The translations under genes and the position numbers were made by a program. A DNA stretch of 64,000 bases from JAABTH01 sp964390725 (GTDB lineage Bacteria > Bacillota > Dethiobacteria > DTU022), in the NCBI GenBank assembly GCA_964390725.1, contig CAYMIW010000008.1, forward strand, positions 19,515 to 83,514, written 5' to 3'. Every line of letters starts with the position of its first letter. The stretch's first letter is position 1. The notes under the pieces were generated by a model. That model had not been told where the DNA came from and made no database searches. It saw nothing but the letters and a program-made list of their open reading frames with translations. This document shows positions 43,523 through 51,882 of this stretch, piece after piece.

Positions 43523-43553
43523 AAAAGCTCTGCCAAAAGTGGCAGAGCTTTTT
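43523..43553 (+). terminator. Terminator of tRNA-Val
   Basis: AAAAGCTCTGCCA pairs with TGGCAGAGCTTTT around a 4-base loop, and one more T follows. The hairpin begins two bases after the tRNA. Confidence 0.9.
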
Positions 43554-43577
43554 ATCCGGCAACACTTCCTTAACTAA

Positions 43578-44921
43578 TTAGATCCGCCACATATCAGCAA
43601 TATTATCGAAAGTCTCTACTTTACTGATTGATTGCAGCCAAGCTTCAATTTTTGAAGCCGGTAACAGTTTCGCTGATAAACGGCGAAATTTCGCATGCAG
43701 AGCATCAAGACCAACTTTATTTTCCGGATCGCCCCGGGGAAAATCAGTTTGTTCGTGGTCAACAGTGCCGTTGCGTAAGATAACATTAAGCTTGGCTGCC
43801 CATTTCTGGGGGTAATGTGCATCAAGCAGGGGATCAATTTCTACGGTGCAATGACTCATCAATTCTTCGAGTATTGGATCGTGCAGCCTTTCTTCCGTAA
43901 AATCATTTATTCCCACGTGACCATATACCAGAGCGGTAGAAACACAAAATGGCAAACTAAACTTGGCCTCGTATATTGTTTCCGGGAATGGCTCACCAAC
44001 TAGATCCCTTGCAACTGAATAAGTTTGAATACGCAACAGCTCTATATCTTCCGGTTTAAGTCCCTTCTCCCTTAACCTCAACCCCAGGTCTATTGCCGCA
44101 TGGGTATGACGGGTAGATGCATATAGCCTGAAGCTGATCTGCATGATCTTAAATTCGCTACCCAGACTTTCTACAATTTTTTCCATCTTTGCCTTGGGAG
44201 CAAAAACCCTCAGGAATCCTTTTTCCCCGGAGAGAATTGTTTTCGTGCTTGTATATCCTCCTGCAGCGAGCATTGCCGAAAACAGGCCATTCTGAGCTGC
44301 CTTACTGGCATGTAGAGGTTTACTCATCATCCCTTCGGGGCTGTAGTGCAGTTCCATCAACCCTGCCGCCTGGGTACCGGCATGTCCAAGGGCATAAATC
44401 AGCTGATCTTCATCGAGACCCATAACTTTTCCCGCAGCAATAGCAGCAGCGAAAGTTCCGCATGTCCCCGTTGTATGCCAGTAGTTATAGTGTGTAGGAG
44501 TCATAGCTTCAGCTATGCGAATACCAACCTCGTAACCAACTACAATAGCAGTGATTAGATCTTTGCCCGAAGCGCCAACTTTTTCAGCTGCAGCAAGAGC
44601 AGCCGGTATGATCGGAGAGCCGGGGCGTAGAATTGAACTTCGATGAAGATCATCTAGTTCAAGAGAATGAGCGTAAAGACCATTGCCAAGAGCAGCATTT
44701 AATGCAGGCACCTTCTCTTTACGGCCAATTAAAACTGCCTGGGAAGAACCTCCCGCTTCTTCAATAATTTCTGTAACAACATGACCCGGTAAGGCAGTTG
44801 CCCCGGCGCAGGCTGCACCAACAAGATCAAGAAGGCATACCTTGGCCTGCTTTATCACTTCTTTAGGTAGTTTTTCATAACTAATTTCACGTGCAAACCT
44901 GGCCAGTTCCTGTTCTATCAT
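43578..44921 (-). CDS. MmgE/PrpD family protein
   Basis: A 447-residue protein of the family that includes 2-methylcitrate dehydratase and cis-aconitate decarboxylase. Family stretches include LLDLVGAACAGATALPG, GNGLYAHSLELDDLHR, ALGHAGTQAAGLMEL, KPLHASKAAQNGLFSAMLA and STRHTHAAIDLGL. Substrate specificity cannot be assigned, and no other methylcitrate gene is nearby. The ATG at 44921 (GAAGGGAAG seven bases upstream) is chosen. It lies downstream of the five-gene antiporter operon on the same strand with no clear terminator between, so read-through is possible. Confidence 0.88.
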   Translation of the reverse strand: MIEQELARFAREISYEKLPKEVIKQAKVCLLDLVGAACAGATALPGHVVTEIIEEAGGSSQAVLIGRKEKVPALNAALGNGLYAHSLELDDLHRSSILRPGSPIIPAALAAAEKVGASGKDLITAIVVGYEVGIRIAEAMTPTHYNYWHTTGTCGTFAAAIAAGKVMGLDEDQLIYALGHAGTQAAGLMELHYSPEGMMSKPLHASKAAQNGLFSAMLAAGGYTSTKTILSGEKGFLRVFAPKAKMEKIVESLGSEFKIMQISFRLYASTRHTHAAIDLGLRLREKGLKPEDIELLRIQTYSVARDLVGEPFPETIYEAKFSLPFCVSTALVYGHVGINDFTEERLHDPILEELMSHCTVEIDPLLDAHYPQKWAAKLNVILRNGTVDHEQTDFPRGDPENKVGLDALHAKFRRLSAKLLPASKIEAWLQSISKVETFDNIADMWRI

Positions 44922-45013
44922 GCGAATACTTCCCTTCTTTCTGAACATAAACTTACTGTTTCATTATTTATATATTCTTTTCGTACCTTTATACTCCTGC
45001 ATCTGTATTACCT

Positions 45014-47197
45014 CTATGTAAAAAGATGGAGCGACATGATTATTATCAACATGATGAAAAAAACGAGCAGGTAATATTCAAAATTTGCAGTATTTACTAA
45101 TAGATAAAATCGTCCCTCATGTTTGTAATCCAACTGAAACAAAAAGTTAAAAATACCCATAAAAAACTTCTTTGTAATAAGGAAAAAACGACGCAAAGCA
45201 AAAAGCCAGTACTGATAGATATTGTTGAATAATCTCGATGAATATCTGGCCAGTTCACTAAATACTTCACTGTTGTTCTCCAAAGTGCTGATCCTGTAAC
45301 TGAGCTTTTTTAATGGGACCATGGTATCAACAACCAGGTAATCTGCTGACGAATCAAGAACCTTACCACCGATACAGTAATATTTTAGCAGGCAAGTACT
45401 TCTGATAAACCCTGTATCAACAGCATATTCCAGGGCTCTTCCGCTTCCTGTAAAGATTGCCTTGAAAAAGGCTACCAGCGGGCGGTAAACCAAGCTTTCT
45501 ATACTCAGCCGCGCCGGTAACTTTATCTCAAATAATTTAAACCTCACGGCCAGGTAAAAGAATAATGCGGCAACAGCTACCACACCGGCCATACCCATCA
45601 GGTCGTGACTATCCCAAAAGTTAACTTTCAATAAATAATTATAATAGTATTCTTCAAAGTTAAATACCTGCACTACCGGAGCAACAATTTTTTTCAAAAC
45701 CAGGAATGGGTTGGTTCCAATGAATAGTATAACCAGGCCGATGACAACAAATACAATTTTTTCATTCCAGGTTTCTTTACCTTTTACCTGGAGCTTGTCC
45801 GGTCTATGACCCAGGAATATTGAGCTAAACAGGCGGGCAATGTAACAGGTCGTCAAAACGCCTGTCAGCATAAAAATTCGTTCAGCCAAATAAAGGCTGT
45901 ACTGTTGATGATGTTCAAAAGCTTCAACAATGGCATGGTGCAGCAACACCTTACTGGTATAACCATTTAACCCCGGTATACCGGCAATACCCATGGCCGC
46001 CAGTAGAAATACTACTGCAGTGACCGGAAATTCACGCCAGAGACCACCCATTTTTTTTATATCAATTTCTCCCGTCCGGAAGTAAACAGCACCGACCATC
46101 ATGAACATACCAGCCTTGAAAAAAGCATGGTTAACCACATGCAGGGTAAAACCGCCCATGGCCATGGGCCCTTCCAGCCCCAAATAAGCACAAACCCCAA
46201 TTCCCATTAGAATATAGCCCATCTGGCTCACGCTGCTGTATGCCAGTATTCTTTTTGCATTGGTCTGAAAAAGAGCAATAAATGCAGCAACAAACATAGT
46301 TAAAATTCCAAACCAGATGATGATGTAACCAAAGTGGGCAGTATATTCCCAGAGTGTTTTTACTTCAGCCTCTGCCGGGATAAAAAGGACATTCACAACA
46401 CGCAATATGCCATATGCTCCAGTTTTGATCATGATCCCTGAAAGAAGGGCACTGGCAGGTGACGGGGCCACCGGATGAGCTTTTGGTAACCAGATATGCA
46501 GGGGGACCATTCCAGCTTTTATCCCAAAACCGATAATTAACAATACAGCTATCACACTATGAAGAGGTATTCTGAGCAACGCTTCCAAAGACGGTGTTAT
46601 TAAAACGGAACCGGTATACCAGTAGATAATTATAGAAGCAGTCAAAATGCAAAGACCGCCAAATATTCCCAAAAACAGGTATAGTTTGCCTGCGCTTGAA
46701 GCTTCCCCGGTCTGCGTGTGCACAACGAGCATATATGATGCTATTGACATCATTTCAAAAAAGAAAAATAGACTGAATAGGTCACCGGTTAAGAAAACGC
46801 CCAGGCAACCCCCCAGGGTTAACAAGTAAAAGGTATAATAACGATTTCTGCGTTTCTCATGGGTCATGTAGGAAAGAGAAAAAAGTGAAGCCAAAAACCA
46901 GATCAACGAAGATAAGAAATTAAAGAGAGCGCCAAGCCGGTCGACTTTAAAATACAGTGGGATATCACCAAAGCCAATCCTGTAATGGTTAACCACCACT
47001 TCTTCCCAGCTTCCACGAAGCAGGATTAAAGAAAACAGACAAACCAAGCCAGTGAGCAAAACAACAAACCAGTCCCTGTACTTATCAGAAAACCTGCCAA
47101 CAATAGCCGAAATCCCCGCCCCGGCTATGGGGATAAGTACAATTATCAGGGGCAAAAGGTTGACAACATGCTGATAACTTAACGGAGATTCATTCAT
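45014..47197 (-). CDS. NuoL/MrpA-type antiporter-like subunit, long form (minus operon, gene 5)
   Basis: A 727-residue polytopic protein of the proton-conducting transporter family. The proton-path residues of NuoL are all present: TM5 Glu in FFFFEMMS (about E148), TM7 Lys in FGIKAGMVPLH (about K227), TM8 Lys in IMIKTGAYG (about K258), His/Lys in NHAFFK and TM12 Lys in YTSKVLLHHA (about K416). The C-terminal 250 residues extend beyond the 14-helix core, ending in a helix after FQLDYKHEGRF. They match the ends of the genes at 51883 and 59980. It is the last gene of a five-gene operon with no small partner subunit. Confidence 0.92.
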   Translation of the reverse strand: MNESPLSYQHVVNLLPLIIVLIPIAGAGISAIVGRFSDKYRDWFVVLLTGLVCLFSLILLRGSWEEVVVNHYRIGFGDIPLYFKVDRLGALFNFLSSLIWFLASLFSLSYMTHEKRRNRYYTFYLLTLGGCLGVFLTGDLFSLFFFFEMMSIASYMLVVHTQTGEASSAGKLYLFLGIFGGLCILTASIIIYWYTGSVLITPSLEALLRIPLHSVIAVLLIIGFGIKAGMVPLHIWLPKAHPVAPSPASALLSGIMIKTGAYGILRVVNVLFIPAEAEVKTLWEYTAHFGYIIIWFGILTMFVAAFIALFQTNAKRILAYSSVSQMGYILMGIGVCAYLGLEGPMAMGGFTLHVVNHAFFKAGMFMMVGAVYFRTGEIDIKKMGGLWREFPVTAVVFLLAAMGIAGIPGLNGYTSKVLLHHAIVEAFEHHQQYSLYLAERIFMLTGVLTTCYIARLFSSIFLGHRPDKLQVKGKETWNEKIVFVVIGLVILFIGTNPFLVLKKIVAPVVQVFNFEEYYYNYLLKVNFWDSHDLMGMAGVVAVAALFFYLAVRFKLFEIKLPARLSIESLVYRPLVAFFKAIFTGSGRALEYAVDTGFIRSTCLLKYYCIGGKVLDSSADYLVVDTMVPLKKLSYRISTLENNSEVFSELARYSSRLFNNIYQYWLFALRRFFLITKKFFMGIFNFLFQLDYKHEGRFYLLVNTANFEYYLLVFFIMLIIIMSLHLFT

Positions 47198-47281
47198 CGA
47201 ACTGCTGCTCCCTCATGCCAGATAATATGTTTGTTCAAACCGGCATTAAGTGCAATTATAGCTGAATAGACGGGAATTTGT

Positions 47282-48841
47282 CTACATGCTGAATAACGAC
47301 CTTGCAGCTGCCAGGGCCAGCTCCCAGGCCCAGTTCACCGGCATCAGGGCAAAAGCAAAACAGCCGATAGCCAGTAAACCCATCGGTATAACCATGTGCC
47401 AGGGAGCCTCCAGACCCAGCCTCCCACCGTAGCAGAGGTGATCATCCGCTTCCTGTCCATGATCATTTTCGCTACAACCATCATCAGTTACACTTTCGTG
47501 ATCATGATGTGAATCCTTCTCCCCGGGGAAAAATGCTGCAATGACAATTGGAAAATAGTAAGCAGCATTCAGCAGGCTGCTGACTATTAATATAGCGACA
47601 AAAACAGGCTGCCCTGCTTCCAGCGAAGCCAGCGAAAGCTGCCACTTGCTGATAAACCCGTTAAAAGGAGGTATTCCGACCATAGCTAAAGAGGCAATTG
47701 TGAAAAAGACCATGGTCAGGGGCATTTTAAGACCAATTCCTTTCATCTGACTTATATTGCGAATTCCTGTCCGGACAATAATTGCCCCGGCACATAAAAA
47801 GAGAAGCCCTTTCATGAAAGCGTGAGTAAAAAGGTGATATAATCCACCGGTCAACCCACTCTGATTCAGCAGAAATATTCCAAGGATTATATAGCCGATC
47901 TGGGCGATGCTTGAATAAGCCAAGCGTCGTTTTAAGTCATCCTGGAGCAGAGCCATGGCTGATCCCAATAAAATAGTAATCGCAGCAATAATTAGCATCA
48001 CCGTGTCCCAGTTTGCCCTGCTGATGAAATCCGGGCTGTAAACATTAAAAATCACCCTGATCATTCCGTAAATACCGGTTTTAAGCATTATTCCGGAGAG
48101 AGCGGCACTGACCGGTGAAGGGGCAGCAGGGTGAGCATCCGGGAGCCAGACATGAACGGGAAACATCCCGGCTTTAAGACCAAAACCAAGCATAAAAGCC
48201 ACGAAAGCAACTGTGGCTAACCCTGAAGGTTCAGTTATTAAACCGGGACGGGTAAAAACAACGGAACCGGTCAGATAAAAAGTTATCAGAAGGCCAAAAA
48301 ATACCGACAGCCCACCACCCACAGTCATGTACAAGTACTTGCCTGCAGCAAACATGGTAACCGGTGTTTCTTCATGGGCAATCAGTACGTAGGTGGTCAG
48401 GGCCATAAATTCGAAGAAAAGGAAGAGTCCAAGCAGGTCGCCGGCAAAAATGGTACCCATGCACCCGCCTTCAGCAAGAAGAAAGAAAGCGTAATATCGT
48501 TCCTTTTTATGTTCGTGGGCCATATAACCCGGTGAAAAACAGGCAGCCATAAACCAGACAAAGGAAAAAAATATACCAAGGAAAAATGTGAGCTGATCCA
48601 CTTTAAATGATATCGAAAAGGGAAATGAAAAGTATTGGAATAACCCGAGCAGAATCTTCCCTTCCCTGATTGCCGGGTACATGCTGAGAACAAGTAAAAA
48701 AAACAGCCCCGTAACCCCTATACAAATATACTCTTTATAGGAATATAACCTTTCTGAAAAAAAGAATAATAAAATACCGGAAATTATCGGTACAAAAATG
48801 ATGATAGCCGGTAAAAAAGTATAAACAACCTCGTATTCCAA
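47282..48841 (-). CDS. NuoM/N-type (MrpD-like) antiporter subunit with His-rich loop (minus operon, gene 4)
   Basis: A 519-residue protein with about 14 predicted helices. Key residues: LFFEFMAL (about E144), FGLKAGMFPVHVWLP (about K223), GIMLKTGIYG (about K254) and GFISKWQLS (TM12 Lys). Between the last two or three helices is a hydrophilic loop rich in His and acidic residues (GEKDSHHDHESVTDD, then ENDHGQEADDH). A metal- or proton-buffering role is speculative. The start is TTG at 48841 with GGAGGTG upstream. It shares the AHPAAPSP motif with the long forms. Confidence 0.92.
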   Translation of the reverse strand: MEYEVVYTFLPAIIIFVPIISGILLFFFSERLYSYKEYICIGVTGLFFLLVLSMYPAIREGKILLGLFQYFSFPFSISFKVDQLTFFLGIFFSFVWFMAACFSPGYMAHEHKKERYYAFFLLAEGGCMGTIFAGDLLGLFLFFEFMALTTYVLIAHEETPVTMFAAGKYLYMTVGGGLSVFFGLLITFYLTGSVVFTRPGLITEPSGLATVAFVAFMLGFGLKAGMFPVHVWLPDAHPAAPSPVSAALSGIMLKTGIYGMIRVIFNVYSPDFISRANWDTVMLIIAAITILLGSAMALLQDDLKRRLAYSSIAQIGYIILGIFLLNQSGLTGGLYHLFTHAFMKGLLFLCAGAIIVRTGIRNISQMKGIGLKMPLTMVFFTIASLAMVGIPPFNGFISKWQLSLASLEAGQPVFVAILIVSSLLNAAYYFPIVIAAFFPGEKDSHHDHESVTDDGCSENDHGQEADDHLCYGGRLGLEAPWHMVIPMGLLAIGCFAFALMPVNWAWELALAAARSLFSM

Positions 48842-48886
48842 AACAGCTCACCTCCGGTAAATATCAGGCGGCAATAAAACCCAACT

Positions 48887-50362
48887 CTAAAAATATAACT
48901 GAGCAATAGCCCTGGCCAAACTCAGTGGCCAGTTATAAGGCATAATGGTAAAAATAAATGCTCCGGCAGCAAAAATCAACAGCGGCACCATGCGCAATGG
49001 TTGCAGGCGTAATCTCTGCCGTTCTATATTTTGCAGCTCTCTGCACCCCAAAAAAGCATTAATCGAAATTGGAAAATAATAAGAAGCATTTAAAATACTG
49101 CTGAGAAGTAATACCAGTATTATTGCCGGCATCCCAGCCTCAATGGCACCAAGTCCAAGATGCCATTTCGATACAAAAAGATTAAACGGCGGTATTCCAA
49201 CAGAACTCACAGCAGCTATAGTAAAAGCCAGCATGGTAACCGGCATCTGCATACCAATACCTTTCATTTCACTGATTTTTGTTTTACCTGTATTAACATA
49301 TATTACTCCGGCACATAAAAACATACAGCCCTTCATAAAGGCATGCGCCATTATATGGTAAACAGTACCAACCAAGGCCATTTCAGTTACCAGGGCTAAC
49401 CCCAGTAAAATGTAGCCTACCTGGGCAATTCCAGAGTATGCTAACCGCCGGTTTAAATCATCCTGGGCAAAAGCACATATTGAACCATAAAGCATGCTGA
49501 TTATAGCTAAAACCAGTAAAATGTTATTCCAGCCTGTTTCCTGGATAACAGTCAGACCAAAGATATCATGAAAAACCCTGATTAAACCAAGAACCCCTGT
49601 TTTTAGCATTATTACCGAAGATATAGTAGCAGCCGGAGTAGGGGCAGCTGCATAAGCATCCGGCATCCAGATATGAAGTGGAATTACAGCTGATTTTATC
49701 CCGAAAGCAATCAGGTAACATACAAATGCTACTGCCAACACTGGTTCTCCCTCTGTAACAAGGCCACCCAAGCCAAAGGCCAGGCTGCCGGTAGTTGTAT
49801 AAGTTATAACAACAGCCCAGAAAAGAGCCACCCCGGAGATTATTGTCATAAAGAAAAACTTCAAACCGGCTCTGTATGCCCCCGGGTTTGATTTATAGGC
49901 AACAAGTGGAACGAAGGAAAGCGACATCAACTCAAAGAAGAGAAAGAAAGTGAGCATATTACCACTCATTGAAACTCCCAGGCAACCACTGATGGCTATT
50001 AGCATGAAATAGAAAAATACTTTTCCTTCTTGTTTGTTTTTATAATAACCAATTGTATAGATAATGATTATGACACTTAAAAAAGAGAACAAAAGCAACA
50101 TATACATGGACAACAGGTCAATCCTGAATTCAATACCGGCAGGGGGCAGTAAATTAATTAGAAGGTAAACTATTTTGCCTGATGAAACACCGGGATACAG
50201 CAAAGCGGCAAACAAAAGTGGTAAAGTTACCGATCCGATGATGGCACCATTGCGCCATTCAGAACGGTAACGATCAGCAAACATCGCTCCCACTGCTCCA
50301 ACCAGAGGAAACAGAAAAATCAGGGCTGGTATAATAGAGACTACGATTTGATTATGCTGCAA
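48887..50362 (-). CDS. NuoN/M-type antiporter subunit (minus operon, gene 3)
   Basis: A 491-residue protein with about 14 helices. Key residues: LFFELMSL (about E144), FGIKSAVIPLHIWMP (about K223), VIMLKTGVLG (about K254) and LFVSKWHLG (TM12 Lys). It is most like the gene at 47282 but lacks the His-rich loop, and it has DAYAAAPTPAA where others have AHP.AP.P. The start is TTG at 50362 after AAAAGGGG. It lies 45 bp upstream of gene 4 and 15 bp downstream of gene 2. Confidence 0.92.
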   Translation of the reverse strand: MQHNQIVVSIIPALIFLFPLVGAVGAMFADRYRSEWRNGAIIGSVTLPLLFAALLYPGVSSGKIVYLLINLLPPAGIEFRIDLLSMYMLLLFSFLSVIIIIYTIGYYKNKQEGKVFFYFMLIAISGCLGVSMSGNMLTFFLFFELMSLSFVPLVAYKSNPGAYRAGLKFFFMTIISGVALFWAVVITYTTTGSLAFGLGGLVTEGEPVLAVAFVCYLIAFGIKSAVIPLHIWMPDAYAAAPTPAATISSVIMLKTGVLGLIRVFHDIFGLTVIQETGWNNILLVLAIISMLYGSICAFAQDDLNRRLAYSGIAQVGYILLGLALVTEMALVGTVYHIMAHAFMKGCMFLCAGVIYVNTGKTKISEMKGIGMQMPVTMLAFTIAAVSSVGIPPFNLFVSKWHLGLGAIEAGMPAIILVLLLSSILNASYYFPISINAFLGCRELQNIERQRLRLQPLRMVPLLIFAAGAFIFTIMPYNWPLSLARAIAQLYF

Positions 50363-50377
50363 CCACTATCACCCCTT

Positions 50378-51856
50378 TTACTGCGAAAATACGGATCTTA
50401 CCACCGTTTCGATAAACGGAATACTGGTATGGTCGGCAAAAAGACCCAGGATAATTGCAAGCCCGGCTAGGATCAATGTTGGCACCAGCATGGTTAATGG
50501 TGCCTCATAACCAGGCTTCTTTACAAAGTCACCCTTCTTGAAAAAGGCATTTACAATAATCGGCAGATAATATATTGCATTAAGCAGCGTGCTGCCCAGG
50601 ATAATATAACCATAAATTGGCATTCCGGATGCCAATGCTCCGGTTAAAATGTAATATTTGCTTACGTACCCCACAATTGGCGTAACGCCCATCAGGCCAA
50701 GCGCACCAATGGCAAAAGCCAGCATGGTCAGGGGCATCTGTCTGCCTATACCGTTCATCTGGTTTAAATCTTTCTTGCCGGTAACTGTTATGATCATTCC
50801 CGCACAAAAAAACAGGGTTATTTTTAGAATGGCGTGATTAATAATATGGATTAAACCACCAAGAGCACCTATCGGGTGGAGCATCAACACTCCAAGAGTA
50901 ATATAACCCAGCTGCCCTATAGTTGAATAAGCAAGGCGCAGTTTTAAGACAGTCTGTTTTATCGCCATCAGTGACCCGACTATAATTGTAAAACAAACGA
51001 ATACGGCCAAAACATTAGTTACGTTAAGTCCGGATAATACTTCCGGGCTGTAGATAGAGAAGAAAACCCTGGCTATACCAAAAACTCCGGCTTTGACTAT
51101 AGCAACAGCATGCAATAAGGCACTGACCGGCGTCGGGGCAACCATAGCCCCGGGCAGCCAGGAGTGCAGCGGCATTAATGCCGCCTTGGTTCCAAAACCG
51201 GCAATCAGCAGGGCAAAAATAACTGTTATAAAAACGCTGTTCTCAGAGGCAACTGCGCTGAGAATTCCTCCAGGCATAAATTCAAGAGTTCCAACCAGAT
51301 CATGAATCATAAAAATTGATAAAAACACCAGGGCCCCACCGCCAAGGCTGTAACTGATATATTTAATTCCGGCTTTAACTGACTCTGGTGTTCCGGCATG
51401 CACAACCAGGGGATAAGTACAAATGGCAAGATACTCGTAAAAAATATAAAAAGTAAAGAGATTACCGGCAAAAGCAACCCCCATGGCAGCGCTGCAGGAT
51501 AAAACAAAAAAAACAAAATAATTACGCTGGCTGTGTTCATGCTCCATGTAGCCAATCGAATAAACTGTGGCAAATATCCAGAGGGTGGAAGATACAATAG
51601 CAAATACCATACCCAGTGAATCAACTTTGAAGAATATTCCCAATCCGTCAAGGAAACTCAACACGCTAATCTGGATGTCTTCCCCAGCCATAACAGCAGG
51701 GAACATAGAAGCAACTGCAATAAAAACTATAGATACGGTTACCAGAGATACCAGGTGCCGAAGGTTAGCTTTTTCTTCATCCAAAAAGCGAATGATTAAA
51801 GCACCGATAATTGGTATGACAACTGCAATTATTGGTTGTGGATAACCCAGGGTCAA
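50378..51856 (-). CDS. NuoM/MrpD-type antiporter subunit, TYPLV class (minus operon, gene 2)
   Basis: About 492 residues and 14 helices. Key residues: IFYEYLAICTYPLVVH (about E141), FGTKAALMPLHSWLP (about K224), HAVAIVKAGVFG (about K255) and GYVSKYYIL (TM12 Lys). The block APTPVSALLHAV marks the same subclass as the plus-strand gene at 58496, suggesting a duplication that was distributed over both operons. The TTG at 51856 has GGAGGAG six bases upstream and is preferred to the GTG at 51871. Confidence 0.92.
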   Translation of the reverse strand: MTLGYPQPIIAVVIPIIGALIIRFLDEEKANLRHLVSLVTVSIVFIAVASMFPAVMAGEDIQISVLSFLDGLGIFFKVDSLGMVFAIVSSTLWIFATVYSIGYMEHEHSQRNYFVFFVLSCSAAMGVAFAGNLFTFYIFYEYLAICTYPLVVHAGTPESVKAGIKYISYSLGGGALVFLSIFMIHDLVGTLEFMPGGILSAVASENSVFITVIFALLIAGFGTKAALMPLHSWLPGAMVAPTPVSALLHAVAIVKAGVFGIARVFFSIYSPEVLSGLNVTNVLAVFVCFTIIVGSLMAIKQTVLKLRLAYSTIGQLGYITLGVLMLHPIGALGGLIHIINHAILKITLFFCAGMIITVTGKKDLNQMNGIGRQMPLTMLAFAIGALGLMGVTPIVGYVSKYYILTGALASGMPIYGYIILGSTLLNAIYYLPIIVNAFFKKGDFVKKPGYEAPLTMLVPTLILAGLAIILGLFADHTSIPFIETVVRSVFSQ

Positions 51857-51882
51857 GTAAATCTCCTCCACTCAGATTAAAA

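Noticed and set aside
47282..51856. DabB-type inorganic carbon pump subunits
   Set aside because: DabB needs an adjacent DabA with a zinc site, and none is present; the proteins are closer in motif to NuoM/N and MrpD.
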